From Argyresthia goedartella (taxonomy: Eukaryota > Arthropoda > Insecta > Lepidoptera > Argyresthiidae), in the NCBI GenBank assembly GCA_949825045.1, contig OX463809.1, forward strand, positions 6,103,501-6,167,500: DNA of 64,000 bases, given 5' to 3'. A model generated the notes under the pieces. It was not told the DNA's origin. It made no database searches and worked only from the letters and a program-made list of their open reading frames with translations. Position numbers and translations under genes: made by a program. Below, one piece after another: positions 1 through 11,100 of this stretch. How positions within the stretch are numbered: position 1 is the first letter of the stretch; every line of letters begins with the position of its first letter.

Positions 1-621
1 GAAAAGAAAAAGTCCTCGTAGCTCAAAAAAGGTGTGTAAGGTCTATATGTGGCTTACGTCGCAGAGATAGTTGTAAGCCTCATTTTAAGAGGCTAAATAT
101 TTTGACGTTTCCATCATTATATATTTACGAGGTAGCTAGTTTTGTCAAAACAAATTCTAATCTATTTGATAATTATTTAAGTAAACGTCATAAATCTAAA
201 ATTCATATGCCACAACATAATACTGCTTTATTTAAAAATAATATCTATGGCATGGCACCTATTGTTTATAACAAGCTACCAGATACTGTGCGCAATATAG
301 AACATGTAATACTATTTAGGAAGGAATTGATAAAATTACATATCAATAAGACATATTATACAATAAATGAATACATAAATGATCCAACAATATAATAATG
401 ATAATAAATATACATGTAATTATAGGTAGGTACTGACTTATACTTAATACAAAATACAGGGATGATTTGTCATAGAAAATGATTTAATGATGTTGCATGC
501 ACTTTATTCTTACTATAAAATATTTGTATGCCTTACGGCGAAACATAGCGATCTTCACCGACTGTAACAACCTAAACCTATGTTTGACAAATAAAATATT
601 TGATCTGATTTGATTTGATTT
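1..621 (+). mobile_element. 3' end of a CR1/Jockey-group LINE
   Basis: The window opens inside a non-LTR retrotransposon. It contains the last coding part of the reverse transcriptase ORF, a 3' UTR of about 200 bp, and a tail of TTTGAT/TTGAT pentamers at about 600-621 instead of poly(A). The element at 44767-47990 ends with the same kind of pentamer tail, and the one at 30865-33300 with TTTTGAG heptamers, so these belong to one LINE group. The 5' part lies outside the window. Confidence 0.75.
3..395 (+). CDS. LINE reverse transcriptase, C-terminal fragment
   Basis: The frame is open from base 3 to the TAA at 393-395. It encodes the region after the RT domain, starting with the block VLVAQKRCVRSICGL that is characteristic of insect CR1/Jockey-group polyproteins, and ending with a YNKLPDTV...YYTINEYI stretch. 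The LINE ORFs ending at 32928 and 47749 finish with clearly related sequence (YNKLPSTL...YYSIKEYI). In these proteins this C-terminal part follows thumb and connection-like regions and has no catalytic residues. The catalytic domain is upstream of the window. An ATG-like codon at 102 is not a real start. Confidence 0.75.
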   Translation, partial: KEKVLVAQKRCVRSICGLRRRDSCKPHFKRLNILTFPSLYIYEVASFVKTNSNLFDNYLSKRHKSKIHMPQHNTALFKNNIYGMAPIVYNKLPDTVRNIEHVILFRKELIKLHINKTYYTINEYINDPTI

Positions 622-754
622 GAGTACCGCTAGTATTGAAGTGCGGTTGCTTAACTTTGAGGGATGAAGAAGCGGTCGTCCTTTGACTGCGGTTACGGAA
701 GAAAATATACTGGAATGAAACATTTTATTCAACACACAAACACTCGTCGTATAC

Positions 755-1560
755 GAGGAGATTCAGCAAATTCTACAGATTTTACGCAGTCACCTTTGCG
801 TGAGGGGGATTGTTTCTCTCTCTCTCACCGGCGACGCTCAAAAGCAGGCTCGCATGGAATGGTGCTTCGATATGATAGATGAACGCGTAGAATGGTGCTT
901 TGATACGATTGATGAATTTGAAGCAGGTTCGATATTACAATAGGTGAGGAATCTTGGATTTACCAATAGGATCAAAAAACAAAGCACCAGTCAACAGTAT
1001 GACTGTTTAAAAAGGACCCAGTTTTTTCTCCTTGAATATTTATTGTGTTACAACAGAAAGTATTAAACAGCGTTTTACGTCAAACCAAACGTCAAATCCA
1101 ATACACTTTTGTTTTAAAACAAGTGTTGAACGGTAGTTTATTTCTTGTGGCAAGGCCCTTGGTATTCGTTTCCTTACGAGATCAACGTAGCATTTTTAGC
1201 AGCCAGAAATGTTTACTGCTGCGAATATTAAGCAACACAACACGTGGATCCGAGGCCTTTTGCTCCACCACGACAATCTGCCTGCACACTCCCCGATCAA
1301 GAAGAGGGACTTCCTAGACATTAAGCCGGTTAAACTTTTGGTTCATTCGCCTTACAGTCCTGATTTGGCAACGTGTAACTTCTTCTTGTTCCCAAAAAAT
1401 CGAAACCAGATCAAATGGATACTGTTACAGCGCTCATGGCGTTCGAGATGGCCGTAAAAGAGGTATCAGCAGCAGACTGGCAAAAGTGCTTCGAAAAATG
1501 ATTCAGACGCTTGAAGATTTGTGTAGATGCTAATGGAGAGTTCTTTGAAAAGGTTTACTG
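755..1560 (+). pseudogene. decayed mariner-type transposase
   Basis: Pieces of a mariner transposase are visible in changing frames. They include an AQKQARMEWCFDMI-like segment near 825-885, the first-catalytic-Asp region as IGEESWIYQ near 940-970 (with E where D is usual), LLLHHDNLPAHS near 1258-1293, PYSPDLA near 1351, and a C-terminal SAADWQKCFEK block near 1465-1500. Several stops and frameshifts break it, so it cannot make an active enzyme. A 33-bp in-frame tandem duplication (852-884 and 885-917) repeats the MEWCFDMIDE segment. A TGAGTGTCCCATGTA sequence near 1611-1625 could be the right end. The left inverted repeat was not identified. Confidence 0.75.
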
Positions 1561-1904
1561 AGAAAAATATAACCTATAGAACATTTTTTTATTTTTCTCG
1601 CAAAACTTTCTGAGTGTCCCATGTACATATACCCATATTGAAGAACTAAAGGTTCAACTTACAAAAACAAAACAAAAAGTGGAAGAGGCACAGTTGTGCC
1701 CACATTTATTTAGCCAGTATTTCATAATTCTTTATTGCACACAGATATTTGAAAAAAAATTTCTTCCAGCCACCAAGCATGAGAAAATTTATCATGAAAG
1801 GATATTCAACATTAAACAATCTAAAACTAAACTAATAAACTAAAAAAGTATATTAAAAAAAAAACGACTTCTATCTAACCCTATTTATTTATTTTATGCA
1901 TTCC

Positions 1905-2136
1905 GAGAGCAAATGCATGAGTTACTGTAAAATAAATACATACATTTACATACAGGCACATACACTTCTGGCCCCACACTAGGTTACCCTGTGTCGTGGG
2001 AACCAGAAACAGCGACGTCACACACATATAAACATCCCAGACCTGGGGTTTTTTTTTTACCCCCACAGCCGTAGATCGAACCCGGAACCTCTTGCATGGT
2101 AGGCAGAGCCACAACCGCTGCACCACAGAGGTCGTC
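1905..2136 (-). mobile_element. tRNA-derived SINE
   Basis: Read on the minus strand from 2136, the sequence starts with a tRNA-like head. It has an A-box-like TGGTGCAGCGG (2115-2125) and a B box in GGGTTCGATC (about 2074-2083), separated by the spacing expected of an internal RNA polymerase III promoter. A run of A follows, then a non-tRNA body and an A/T-rich tail of AAATAAAT units near 1885-1905. This is the standard plan of a lepidopteran tRNA-SINE. It lies downstream of kynurenine aminotransferase exon 2, in the next intron. No clear target duplication was found. The body end (GAGAGCAAATGCATGAGTTA on plus) resembles a segment near 3340. Confidence 0.7.
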
Positions 2137-2244
2137 AAATCTCTGAACCTACATAAAAAAAACAACATTAAAGATCCTGACAAATTGAGCCCTTCCAATG
2201 CCGTCGGTAAAAAATAAACTGGGTAAATAACTGGTTAAACTTAC

Positions 2245-2398
2245 AAATCCTCTAGTGTACTGATTAAGCAACGGATCCGGTCCAGTGGCAATCTCTGCAA
2301 GAGCTTTCCGGACATGATCCGGAGCATGGAAGTCCGGGAACCCTTGTCCTAGGTTCACTGCTGGCTTTACCTCCGAGACTAGCTGGATGTACTCAACC
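2245..2398 (-). CDS. Kyat: kynurenine aminotransferase, exon 2
   Basis: A 154-nt exon bounded by an AG acceptor (ccccag, plus 2399-2404) and a GT donor (gtaagt, just below 2245). It encodes 51 residues including VNLGQGFPDF and LLNQYTRGF, hallmark N-terminal sequences of fold-type I PLP transaminases of the kynurenine/cysteine-S-conjugate family. These convert kynurenine to kynurenic acid with a 2-oxo acid as acceptor. The NLGQGFPD segment helps form the active-site entrance. Its phase fits exon 1: a split TG|G codon gives Trp, producing the family motif SVWVEY. Later exons, with the PLP lysine, would lie to the left of the window. Identification rests on the motifs; the paralogue is uncertain. 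Confidence 0.88.
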
Positions 2399-2461
2399 CT
2401 GGGGATATATAATAATTTTTAAGATAATATAGTGGTGTTAGTATACTCAGGCCCTGTTTCA

Positions 2462-2590
2462 GGCTGTGTTTCACAATTTCCGGATAAACCCTATTTGTAT
2501 TTTGTACCCTATAAATAGATCATACATTTTATATGTAAAATCACAATTTATCTATCACATAGGGCTTATCAGGTCATTGTGAAACAGCCC
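2462..2590. mobile_element. MITE with GGGCTGTTTCAC-type ends
   Basis: About 129 bp flanked by imperfect inverted repeats of roughly 30 bp: GGCTGTGTTTCACAAT at the left, and the complement of GGGCTGTTTCACAATG at the right. The arms continue through GGATAAACCCTAT against TGATAAGCCCTAT. There is no coding capacity. Such GGGCTGTTTCACAAT-ended elements are frequent in lepidopteran genomes; the superfamily was not determined here. Confidence 0.65.
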
Positions 2591-3280
2591 ATCAGAATTA
2601 TAAAATATTTCAATGAAAGATTCTATTCAACAAAATACATTTTAGAATTGATTTTAAGTAGGGTTATTGTGCTTGTTGGCGGCCGATTAGTGGAGTACCC
2701 AACTTTACGCCAGGAAATTGAGGAGACCATTCGTCGTATGGGATCACTAATATTAGCAGACGTAGATTATATGGACTAGTAATTATATAAAATATAATTG
2801 AAAATTATAATACTTTTATTTAAAAAAAAAAAAAACCTAAAAACATTGAGAAATGTTAGTTTGTGGCCACTTTTGTCTGTTTGTGACCGGCTTTCAGCCA
2901 GATAGCGGCCGCCAGATATATTTTTTACAATGAATTCGGGTTTTAACACTTTTCTGGTAAACAGTAACCTTTATCAAATAGAAAGTCAAATGAAAGTTGT
3001 ACATCATGTATTCTCAACAAAAAAAATCCTATACATTTTCCCTGGTGATTCAGGAGATATCGCGATTCCGGACGGACGGATAGACAACGGGTTCTTTCTA
3101 ATAGGGTCCCTATTTTAGGTACACTTCAGGTGTGAAACCCTCTTTAGGTTCCAAGTACACCACGTCAAAGGTGGTTCAGACTGTGTCGCTTATGTATAAG
3201 TAAAAAAAAGATCTAAATCAAACCCTATTTAATTAGCATCGTATCGCAACCCATTAAGTATATATAAATGAGTAGATCTG

Positions 3281-3710
3281 GTGGCCATCTGTAGTTTTCA
3301 TCATCAGTTTCACTTCACATCACTAAGTCTTTCATCCCAAGAGCAAATACATGAGTTAGTATAAAAAATACCCAAATCGCTATAGATGTCATCATTGGAA
3401 GAGTTCCCTGGAGTTGTCCTTTGTTGAGAATCTCTCCTGGTATGTCACCATCACCTTCACCTCACCATAAGCATTATGACGCAATCTCTGGAATACCTAG
3501 TACTGAACAGTTCCAGTGGTCATCTGTGGTCTTCATCATCAGTTCTAATTCACAAAATGATCTTCCCGGGAGTGATGCACAAGTCACTATGAAAACACTA
3601 AAATCACTGTAGGTCTGCCTTTAATATTTTAAGAGTTCCTTCGATTACTCCAGCATTCCTTCAGCGAATCTTGATCTGATGTCAAGAAGACCAATTGAAA
3701 GGTAAACATT
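3281..3710. repeat. tandemly duplicated interspersed repeat
   Basis: Two diverged units with a period of about 235 bp. Both carry GG(C/T)CATCTGT(A/G)G followed by TTCATCATCAG (3283 and 3518), an AAATC(G/A)CT(A/G)TAG segment, and an AAGAGTTCC(C/T) segment (3401 and 3633). The AAGAGTTCC...GATCTGATGTCAAGAAGACCA wording resembles a very common lepidopteran retroelement-derived repeat. No open reading frame is preserved. Confidence 0.45.
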
Positions 3711-4417
3711 TCAAACATAACATTATAATTTCCAAATGGTCCATCCATCTTGGTGAAATTGGGGCAATTCTTACAAAAACAAAATAAAAGATTCCTTTCT
3801 GTGTGTTAAACATATGACTGTTTGACTTATAGATTCACAATATCTCATTAATGATGATTAACATGAAAAGGTGTAAAGATATTTTTTGTACATTACACTA
3901 TGATTGACAGCTTTGGTTTAAACTGTTTTTTGATTTAACATACCGTTTACCAGAAAAATACAATAAACCGATGTTTTCACCCTTGACTTTGAATAATTTG
4001 TTTACCATAAGTGGGCTAGATGAAGTCTTTTGATATATGTTTTTATTTATATTATTTATTTAGCTTAATGCCAATGCAACCTCCAATTACTTTTTTGACT
4101 GGAATATTGTATTAGTGATATAGAAATGATAAAAATTGACGGATGCAAAATCACTTAGAGATAAGCGATTTTGCGTTATCGTGATTTCAGTTGTCAACCA
4201 CCTGATTTCCATATATTTTGGATACAGCCGCAAACTGACCCCCTCCTACTGACAACCAGTTAGATTGCGACCACATGGACATTTTTCACAGCATTAAATA
4301 ATATAATGGCGGCCATAAACTAACAGTGAAGGAATATCAAATCCCGAATGTTAAAACAGGTTGACAACCATGAATCTTATATTCAAAGCAAAAATAAGAA
4401 GAAAAATATATTTGATT

Positions 4418-4505
4418 GGTTGGAGTGTAGATAAGGGGGCGCCAAGGAAAAAAAAACTTAGAATTTTTTCCGCGTTTATTCCGCCCCCTTATCGACACTC
4501 TGACC
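4418..4505. mobile_element. short foldback MITE, copy 1
   Basis: An 88-bp element with 24-bp inverted ends: GGTTGGAGTGTAGATAAGGG on the left, and the complement of GGTCAGAGTGTCGATAAGGG on the right. Two related copies are present at 12279-12324 and 23042-23145. No coding capacity. Confidence 0.6.
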
Positions 4506-4939
4506 GAATTCTTATTATAATATTTCTGCAGTAGTTCTCTCAAATGGCCGCCAAATAGCCCATGGTCGCCTACTGGCATAATAATCCTATATATTTATAT
4601 CAATGCCTGAAAGTGCTCATTAATTGTGAGATTTTGTACTTGAAAGATCTTAAAACATTCTAGAATGTCTAAGAAAGATTTGTTACTAATCGGTCATAAC
4701 AAGGGATTGTGAAGATTAGAGTAGGTAACTATACATATAATTAATTAAAATTTGAGGGACAGAGAATTTCATCCATGCTGTAGGTAGGTTTTGTGAATTT
4801 TATTATTTTTTACTTTACTTAACTTTTATAAAAAAAAAAGCAAGTTGTCTGTAAGACATGAAATTCCTGAGCCTAACCCCAAGGGTCAGTAACGATAAAG
4901 AACTGATAACTAGGTTTAGGTAGAATCTATGAAACTTAC

Positions 4940-5085
4940 CAAACACTTTTCTCGCCTGTGCCATATCTAGCCGGTAACTTGAATTTATCTGCCATAGTAC
5001 TAGCTTTTCTTGCTTTCTGCAACTGTTGGCCTAACAGGCGACCGCTTCTCAACGCAGCAGCCACCAGATTACTGTAAGGAAACAT
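4940..5085 (-). CDS. Kyat: kynurenine aminotransferase, exon 1
   Basis: Read on the minus strand, an ATG at 5085 opens about 30 residues that look like a mitochondrial targeting peptide: no acidic residues, Arg/Lys-rich, alternating Leu/Ala, ending KARKAST. A second in-frame ATG at 4995 follows, then KFKLPARYGTGEKSVW. The exon ends at a strong donor (G|gtaagt, 4940/4939) after a split Trp codon completed by exon 2. Initiation at 5085 would give a mitochondrial form and at 4995 a cytosolic one. A tttccttacag just downstream of the first ATG (about 5075) is a possible splice acceptor, so the upstream ATG may instead lie in an intron and the presequence start may be different. Confidence 0.78.
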
Positions 5086-6332
5086 CTGACAATAACTTTA
5101 GAAGGAAACGAACAAAACGCACAGAATGCAGACGAAATGTTTACACAGTGTTATCTATCACCTTATATAACTACGTCAATTGTTTTGAACATATGTATGC
5201 ATATGCTTAGGATTCGTATTTCATTACAAGATAAAATATGTAAAGATATGTACACAAAGCGATAAAATTCAAGTCAAGTTTAAAGGAAATTTAATGTAAT
5301 GCTGAAATACATGAAACGCCACTTTACACAGGCACAGGGCCGGCATCTAAGAACAATGCATTTTACCTATCAAGACTATTCAAGACCACAGATAATATAT
5401 ATCAAGACTAATAATGTACTCTCTGTCACGCTAAAACTGTTTCGGAACGACCTCGTAAACGCTATAATCGATTATGCTGCGATTCGGAACGCACCATAGA
5501 ACCTTGTTCAACATAGGATGATCTCTGACAGCTGTCAGTGTCAAAACACTCCTATGAAGTATCGTATTTTTCGACGGTAAAATGCATAGAGATAATTAAC
5601 ATACTTTAATGGCAAATAGTGACGTGCTGCACTTATCGACAAGTTAGCGATCTTGACTTGAAAAATATAATAGAATATTGAAGATATTGTGTAAATAAAA
5701 TAGATTGCAAACAACAAGGTAAATGAAATACTATTAAAACAACGATTAAAAATAGTTTTATTTTTGTTAAAAGCAAACTGAAATTTTTAAGGAGTGGTGC
5801 TTCATGGGCGCTCCTCACTCGCCCGCGAAACAATATCGAAATCCCATTAATTCATTCATGCATGTTTCTCGGGCTTGGCGCGTGAGTGTGTAGTGGGCTT
5901 CACCGCGCCATGCCGCCATCTTGTTTGATTGCATCTGCCATATTGTTCAGTACCAGGGTACATGCCACTACATTCAAATACTTCCACATACAAATTCTGC
6001 TTTTAGAATTAGTTCTTTCATTCCCCCCTAGAGGTCATGAGTCAGGCTGAAAGAAAAGTATCCAGAGCCGTAAAATAAAAAATAATCAAAAGAGGTTGTG
6101 ATTACAATCTGTTCTACGCATATTTATAAGTCAAAATATTTTTTATACTGCTATTTCAACTGCAATATAGCTGGAATTAATGAAAAAACTTGTTTCTCTG
6201 CAGTCTGGTGATTGTTAATATTTTTCATTATAAGATTTATCCGTAGCATACTCTAAAGTTCAACTGTAACGAAACTCCGGTTGTCATGTCACTTTGATTG
6301 ATTGATTGTGCGTCTTTTGTTATTACATCAAC
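5086..6332. other. intergenic region between divergent genes
   Basis: About 1.25 kb without a supported gene, upstream of the aminotransferase. A CpG-containing stretch at about 5800-5960 (GGGCGCTCC, GGCGCGTGAG, CGCGCCATGCCGCCATCTTG) could be a promoter or 5' UTR region. A segment AAGACTAATAATGTACTC (about 5405-5422) also occurs upstream of the transposase pseudogene near 14688, hinting at a shared repeat. No RNA gene is seen. Confidence 0.4.
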
Positions 6333-6345
6333 AACCTCTGCGTTG
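6333..6345. repeat. 13-bp target site duplication of the I-type LINE
   Basis: AACCTCTGCGTTG at 6333-6345 is repeated exactly at 12055-12067, directly flanking the LINE on both sides. A perfect 13-bp duplication is typical of target-primed reverse transcription and shows that the insertion is complete and fairly young. Confidence 0.9.
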
Positions 6346-6687
6346 ATTCGTTACGACAAGAACGACGATGGTTGAAAAAATTATTCCTTTCGCTTTTCTC
6401 AAAAGTGAATTAAATTTAGCTTGTCCATTAGTGATGTCGATAAAACAATAATAAATAAATAAACCGCTGTTTTTTCGCTAGAAAGTGTTGTTGGTGAGCA
6501 CATTGGAGAATTGAAAATTTAGTTTCTTTTGCCGATTTCCGCTCGAAATTAGTACTTTTTAGTATCTGTATATCTTGTGATTGTCCTGTGTTATTGTTTG
6601 TCTTGTTGTTTTTGGCCTTTCTACTTGGTAAGTGGTACACAGTGTTTGTTTTTTCTTCCGTGTTTGGGGATGTAACATTCCTTAATC

Positions 6688-8118
6688 ATGGATGAAATTG
6701 AGCCTGAACCCCCTGACAAAAATGAAGCTTCCCAGGAGTTATTCGATGGGTCCTCCAACGCCTCATCTCCCCCTGCTCCGCCCTTCTCGCCCGTGAGCGA
6801 TAATATTTATTACAAATCTACATCTGGCTCAGAGGATATTGCTTGTGATGGGCAGGCTAAGAAACTTAAGCGCCCCCGTGTTGAAGACCCGAGTGCAATC
6901 GAAAAATCAACACCACTAAATAAGATTCCTAAAAGCACTGGCAGAATGAGGTACTCGACCTCCGATAAAGCTCCCTTCCTGGTTCATGTATCCCGATCCG
7001 ATACTGATGAACGTTCTGGATCTACCATGCACCCGGTCAGGTTCGGAAAGTTTCTCATGAACAGTAACACTATTGGTATCAAACCTGATGGGATCAAGCG
7101 GGTTGGGAGAAATAGAGTCTCTGTGGAGTTCACTAAACCAGAGCAAGCTAACTGCTTCCTGATCTGTACCAAACTATTTGACAAAGGATATATTGCCAGC
7201 ATTCCCATCTATAATATCACCCGCATGGGTGTATTAAGTGATGTCCCGCAGGACTGGACTGATGAAGAGGTCCTACTAAACATTCAAGTCCCCGATGGAA
7301 TAGGAAAAATACTGAAGGTCCGAAGAATTAACCGGAAGGTTACTTCTCAGGATATATCGGAATGGAAACCTACCCAATCGGTCATAGCCACCTTTGATGG
7401 GCAAGTGCTCCCTACTAGAGTTTTTGCTTGTTATACATCCTTACCTGTGAAACTGTATCAATACCCCACAGTCCAATGCTTTAACTGCTGCCGATATGGG
7501 CACACGAAACCAAAGTGCAGGTCCAAGCCTAGGTGCTCGAAATGCGGTGAAAACCATACTACTGATTCATGCAACAAGAACCCATCTTGTCTCTTTTGCT
7601 GTGGCAATCACTTGGCCACAAGTAAAGATTGTCCGGAGCAATTAAGACAAAAGAACATTAAAACTATTATGGCAGAGAAGAACATATCTTATGAAGAATC
7701 ATCTAAATGCTTCCCTTCTCCATACAGGTCCTATGCGGAGGTATCAGCCTCCCAAACTTACCAAACCCAGTCTTCTCCACCTTTCTCTGCTCCTTCTTCT
7801 TCTGGCTACAGAAAAACTATCTTCAAATCCCCAAAACCTAATAAATTCACCCCATCCGGGTATGACAAGATATCTCATCAGAACATTATTAACTCTTTCA
7901 CAATCCCCGAACCACAGAATGGTTGTGCTTTACAAAGCCAATCTCAAACTCAGTCCTCTCCAGCAGATAATGTTATATCATTACTGCTGTCTCTCCTCAC
8001 CTCAATGATTTCCAGTAACAATTCTATACCAGACCACGTAGCTTCACAACTCCTCTCATTTGTAAACCGTTTCAATGGCTCCACTGGCTATTCTTCAATG
8101 GAACGCGAGAAGCGTTGA
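6688..8118 (+). CDS. I-type LINE ORF1 (Gag-like RNA-binding protein)
   Basis: A 476-residue uninterrupted frame. The N-terminal 100 residues are acidic and Pro/Ser-rich. Residues about 105-255 form an RRM-like region (VEFTKPEQANCF). Residues about 262-315 hold three CCHC zinc knuckles starting at QCFNCCRYGHTKPKC, CSKCGENH and CLFCCGNH. The C-terminus is Ser/Gln/Pro-rich. In this family ORF1p coats the element RNA and acts as a nucleic acid chaperone. The ATG at 6688 follows the 5' UTR, and the 3' end overlaps ORF2 by 44 nt in a different frame, suggesting reinitiation or frameshift coupling. It appears intact. Confidence 0.85.
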   Translation: MDEIEPEPPDKNEASQELFDGSSNASSPPAPPFSPVSDNIYYKSTSGSEDIACDGQAKKLKRPRVEDPSAIEKSTPLNKIPKSTGRMRYSTSDKAPFLVHVSRSDTDERSGSTMHPVRFGKFLMNSNTIGIKPDGIKRVGRNRVSVEFTKPEQANCFLICTKLFDKGYIASIPIYNITRMGVLSDVPQDWTDEEVLLNIQVPDGIGKILKVRRINRKVTSQDISEWKPTQSVIATFDGQVLPTRVFACYTSLPVKLYQYPTVQCFNCCRYGHTKPKCRSKPRCSKCGENHTTDSCNKNPSCLFCCGNHLATSKDCPEQLRQKNIKTIMAEKNISYEESSKCFPSPYRSYAEVSASQTYQTQSSPPFSAPSSSGYRKTIFKSPKPNKFTPSGYDKISHQNIINSFTIPEPQNGCALQSQSQTQSSPADNVISLLLSLLTSMISSNNSIPDHVASQLLSFVNRFNGSTGYSSMEREKR

Positions 8119-11100
8119 ATTAAAAATAAATGACATATTTTTTTTAATAAATAAACATTCCCCTCTTGTCTTTGCCATCACGGAGACCTGGCTTAAGCCA
8201 GGAAGACGCTTTAACCTGCGCGACTATTGCTCTTTCCGAGATGATAGGCAGGATGGCAGTGGGGGCGGTTCAGCCCTATTTGTAAATAATTGTGTCTGTC
8301 CTATTTCAATTCCTATTCCCCCCCATAACAATGAAATTAGTGTAGTAGGCGTTGTTGTTCAAGGTATTTCTATTCTTTCCATATATACCCCTCATCCTAA
8401 TCTAACCTTTCTTCCAGATTTAAGACGTATATTTTCGGTTTTAACCCCCCCTTATCTAATATTAGGTGACTTTGATGGCCATCACTCGGCTTGGGGTTCC
8501 CCTCGCAACGACAGTTTTGGTAGGGCCCTGGTAGATCTCTTTGATGATTTAAACCTATGTTTGCTGAATGATGGTTCAGCTACACGATTAACTCCCCCAA
8601 ATCAAAACAAAAGCTGTGTTGACTTGTCACTATGTTCCCCAGACCTGGCTTCCCTGATCTTCTGGCATAGGTTGAACCTTACACATGGTAGTGACCACTT
8701 CCCATTAAAAATGACCATTCCTTCGTCATCCATCCCCCACAGGGACTTCAACCCCTTATTAAAGTACCGTGTGTCTCAAGCCAACTGGGATGGTTATTCT
8801 GATAAACTTAGCCTACTCACCAGCTCTCTTCCTGATGTTCATGAGGGCAATGCTGTTGACTGCTACTCTCAATTCACTAACGCTATATCATCTGCTGCTG
8901 ATGAATCGATCCCGCTTAAGAACTCGGCTTCTGAAAAAGTATCTTCTCCACCATGGTGGGATAGAGAGTGTACAGAAATAATCAAAGCTCGCAATAATGC
9001 TGAAGTAATCTACATATCTGCTATGACCGTTGATAACCTAGTTAGTTATCGTAAAATAGTGGCTAGATCCAGACGTCTCTTTAGAAAGAAAAAATACCAG
9101 GGGTGGAAACGATTTTGTTCCACTCTTTCTCCATCAACTCCAGCTAGTTTGGTTTGGCGTTATATTAACAGGTATAGAAAGGGTTGTGTTCAACATAACT
9201 CTCCCCGCATCCCCCATCATATTGCTATAAATTTCCTTAATAAATTGGCTCCTGACTATGTCCCTCTCCTAGAGGAATCTTGCAATTCCCATACATTACC
9301 TACTATCATTGAACCTTTGGATGCTTCATTTTCCATTGCAGAACTTCAATCAGTATTATCCCATGTCCGCGACTCAGCCCCTGGGTTGGATGGATTCCCA
9401 TATTCATTTCTAACAAATGCAGGCCTGCCAGCTTTAGAGTATCTGTTAAAACTTGTGAACATTTTTTATAATACAGGTTATGTTCCAGACTCTTGGAAGG
9501 AACAAATCGTTATCCCCCTTCTGAAACCCGGTAAGTCCCCGGATGTAGCTGATCATTATAGCCCTGTCTTCGGTTTTGGCAAAAACCCTAGAGCATCTCA
9601 TTAAGAATCGATTGGAGTGGTTTGTGGAGTCTAAGGGTATCCTTGCTCAATCTCAATTTGGTTTTCGCAAAGGCTACAGTACATCTGATAGTCTTAGCAT
9701 ATTCATCACTGATGTTCGGCTAGCTTTCTCCAAAAAACAATCTGTCCTAGCTGTGTTCTTGGACATATCTGCTGCTTATGACAATGTACTTCTTTCAGTG
9801 CTCAGGTATAAGTTACAACAGCTGAACATCCCTGTAAGAATGAGAAACTGCATTTGCAGTCTGCTTATGTCCAGATCAATCTCACTTCGTATCCCTGGCG
9901 AGAACTTTTAACCCCGTACGGTGTGGAGAGGCCTCCCCCAGGGATCTGTTCTCAGTCCTCTACTATATAATATTTATACTGCTTCTCTTCATACTTCCCT
10001 AAATAACGATTGTCAAAATTTACAATATGCTGACGATCTGTGTCTGTACATTCCTAGCTCAAGTGTTGAAGATGCTGGGGAGTCAATGCAAGTCTCTCTC
10101 AACTCATTGATTGCTTGGCTGCTATCCAATGGTCTCAATCTATCAGCTTCTAAGAGCACTGTGGTAGTGTTTTCTAGGAAGAGGGGCATTACTGACATAG
10201 ATTTAAAAATAAACAATTCCTCTATCCCTGTTCGTAATTCTGTAAAATTCTTAGGCGTATTCCTAGACTCAAAATTATCTGGTTCCGTTCATCTAAATTA
10301 TATTGTTAATAAATGCGAAAAGACAATAAATATTCTTCGAGTTCTCTCTGGGGTATGGTGGGGTGCCCACCCATTTACTCTGAAATTGATGTATAATGCC
10401 CTCATTAGGAGTGTACTTGACTATGGATCCTATCTTTTAGAACCTTGTAGTAAACTGGCTCTTCGCAAATTGGATGGTATCCAATCTAAGGCACTTAGAA
10501 TTATAACTGGATGCATGAAATCATCTCCTATAAATGCCTTACAGGTGGAGTGCGGAGATCCTTCTTTGATTCTAAGGAGACAATATCTCTCTGACCGGTT
10601 TATATATAGGGCTTATTTATTCTCAAATCATCCTCTTTTTTTTAAATTAGAATCCCTTAATAATATTTGCAATATTCGTAATGAATATTGGAAATGTAAG
10701 AGTCCTCCTCTTATTCTCAATAGTTTCCGAAAGCTTAAAAACATCGAGGACTCCTGCCCAATCATCCGAAAGGATAAATTACCATTATATTGTTTCCCCC
10801 TGCCAACTGTCCTCTTCACTCCGAAAATTATTTTGTATCTTAATATTGTAAAAGGTTCTCCTTTAGCAAACTCGTCCTTCAACTCGGTTTTAAGATCAAG
10901 ATGGGAAGACTGGCAATATTTTTATACTGACGCCTCCAGGCTGGAAGAGACTGTTCCGACTGGTTTCGCAGTATACTTTCAAAATTCTAAAATAGAAATT
11001 AAACTTCAGAGCCCGCCTCAAAGCTCAGTGTACACAGGAGAATGCCTTGCGATCTTGGAAGCTTGCTCGTTTATTGAATCCCATAATATAAGACAATCTT

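Larger units (their letters stand above)
2399..4939 (-). other. intron 1 of kynurenine aminotransferase
   Basis: This 2541-bp intron joins the two aminotransferase exons with a GT donor (gtaagt, plus 4934-4939) and an AG acceptor (2399-2400). No convincing gene is seen inside. It carries a MITE (2462-2590), a duplicated lepidopteran repeat (3281-3710), a GGACGGACGG-containing fragment near 3070-3115 resembling the repeat at 25047, and a short foldback MITE (4418-4505). The rest is AT-rich with no recognisable features. Confidence 0.7.

Noticed and set aside
484..882. Short frames on both strands around 500-880
   Set aside because: They lie in a LINE 3' UTR and the decayed start of a mariner transposase.
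2074..2125. A and B boxes considered as a functional tRNA gene
   Set aside because: No acceptor stem or anticodon arm folds; the boxes belong to a SINE head.
5633..5833. Minus-strand frame near the possible promoter of the aminotransferase
   Set aside because: Low-complexity hydrophobic translation without start context or homology.
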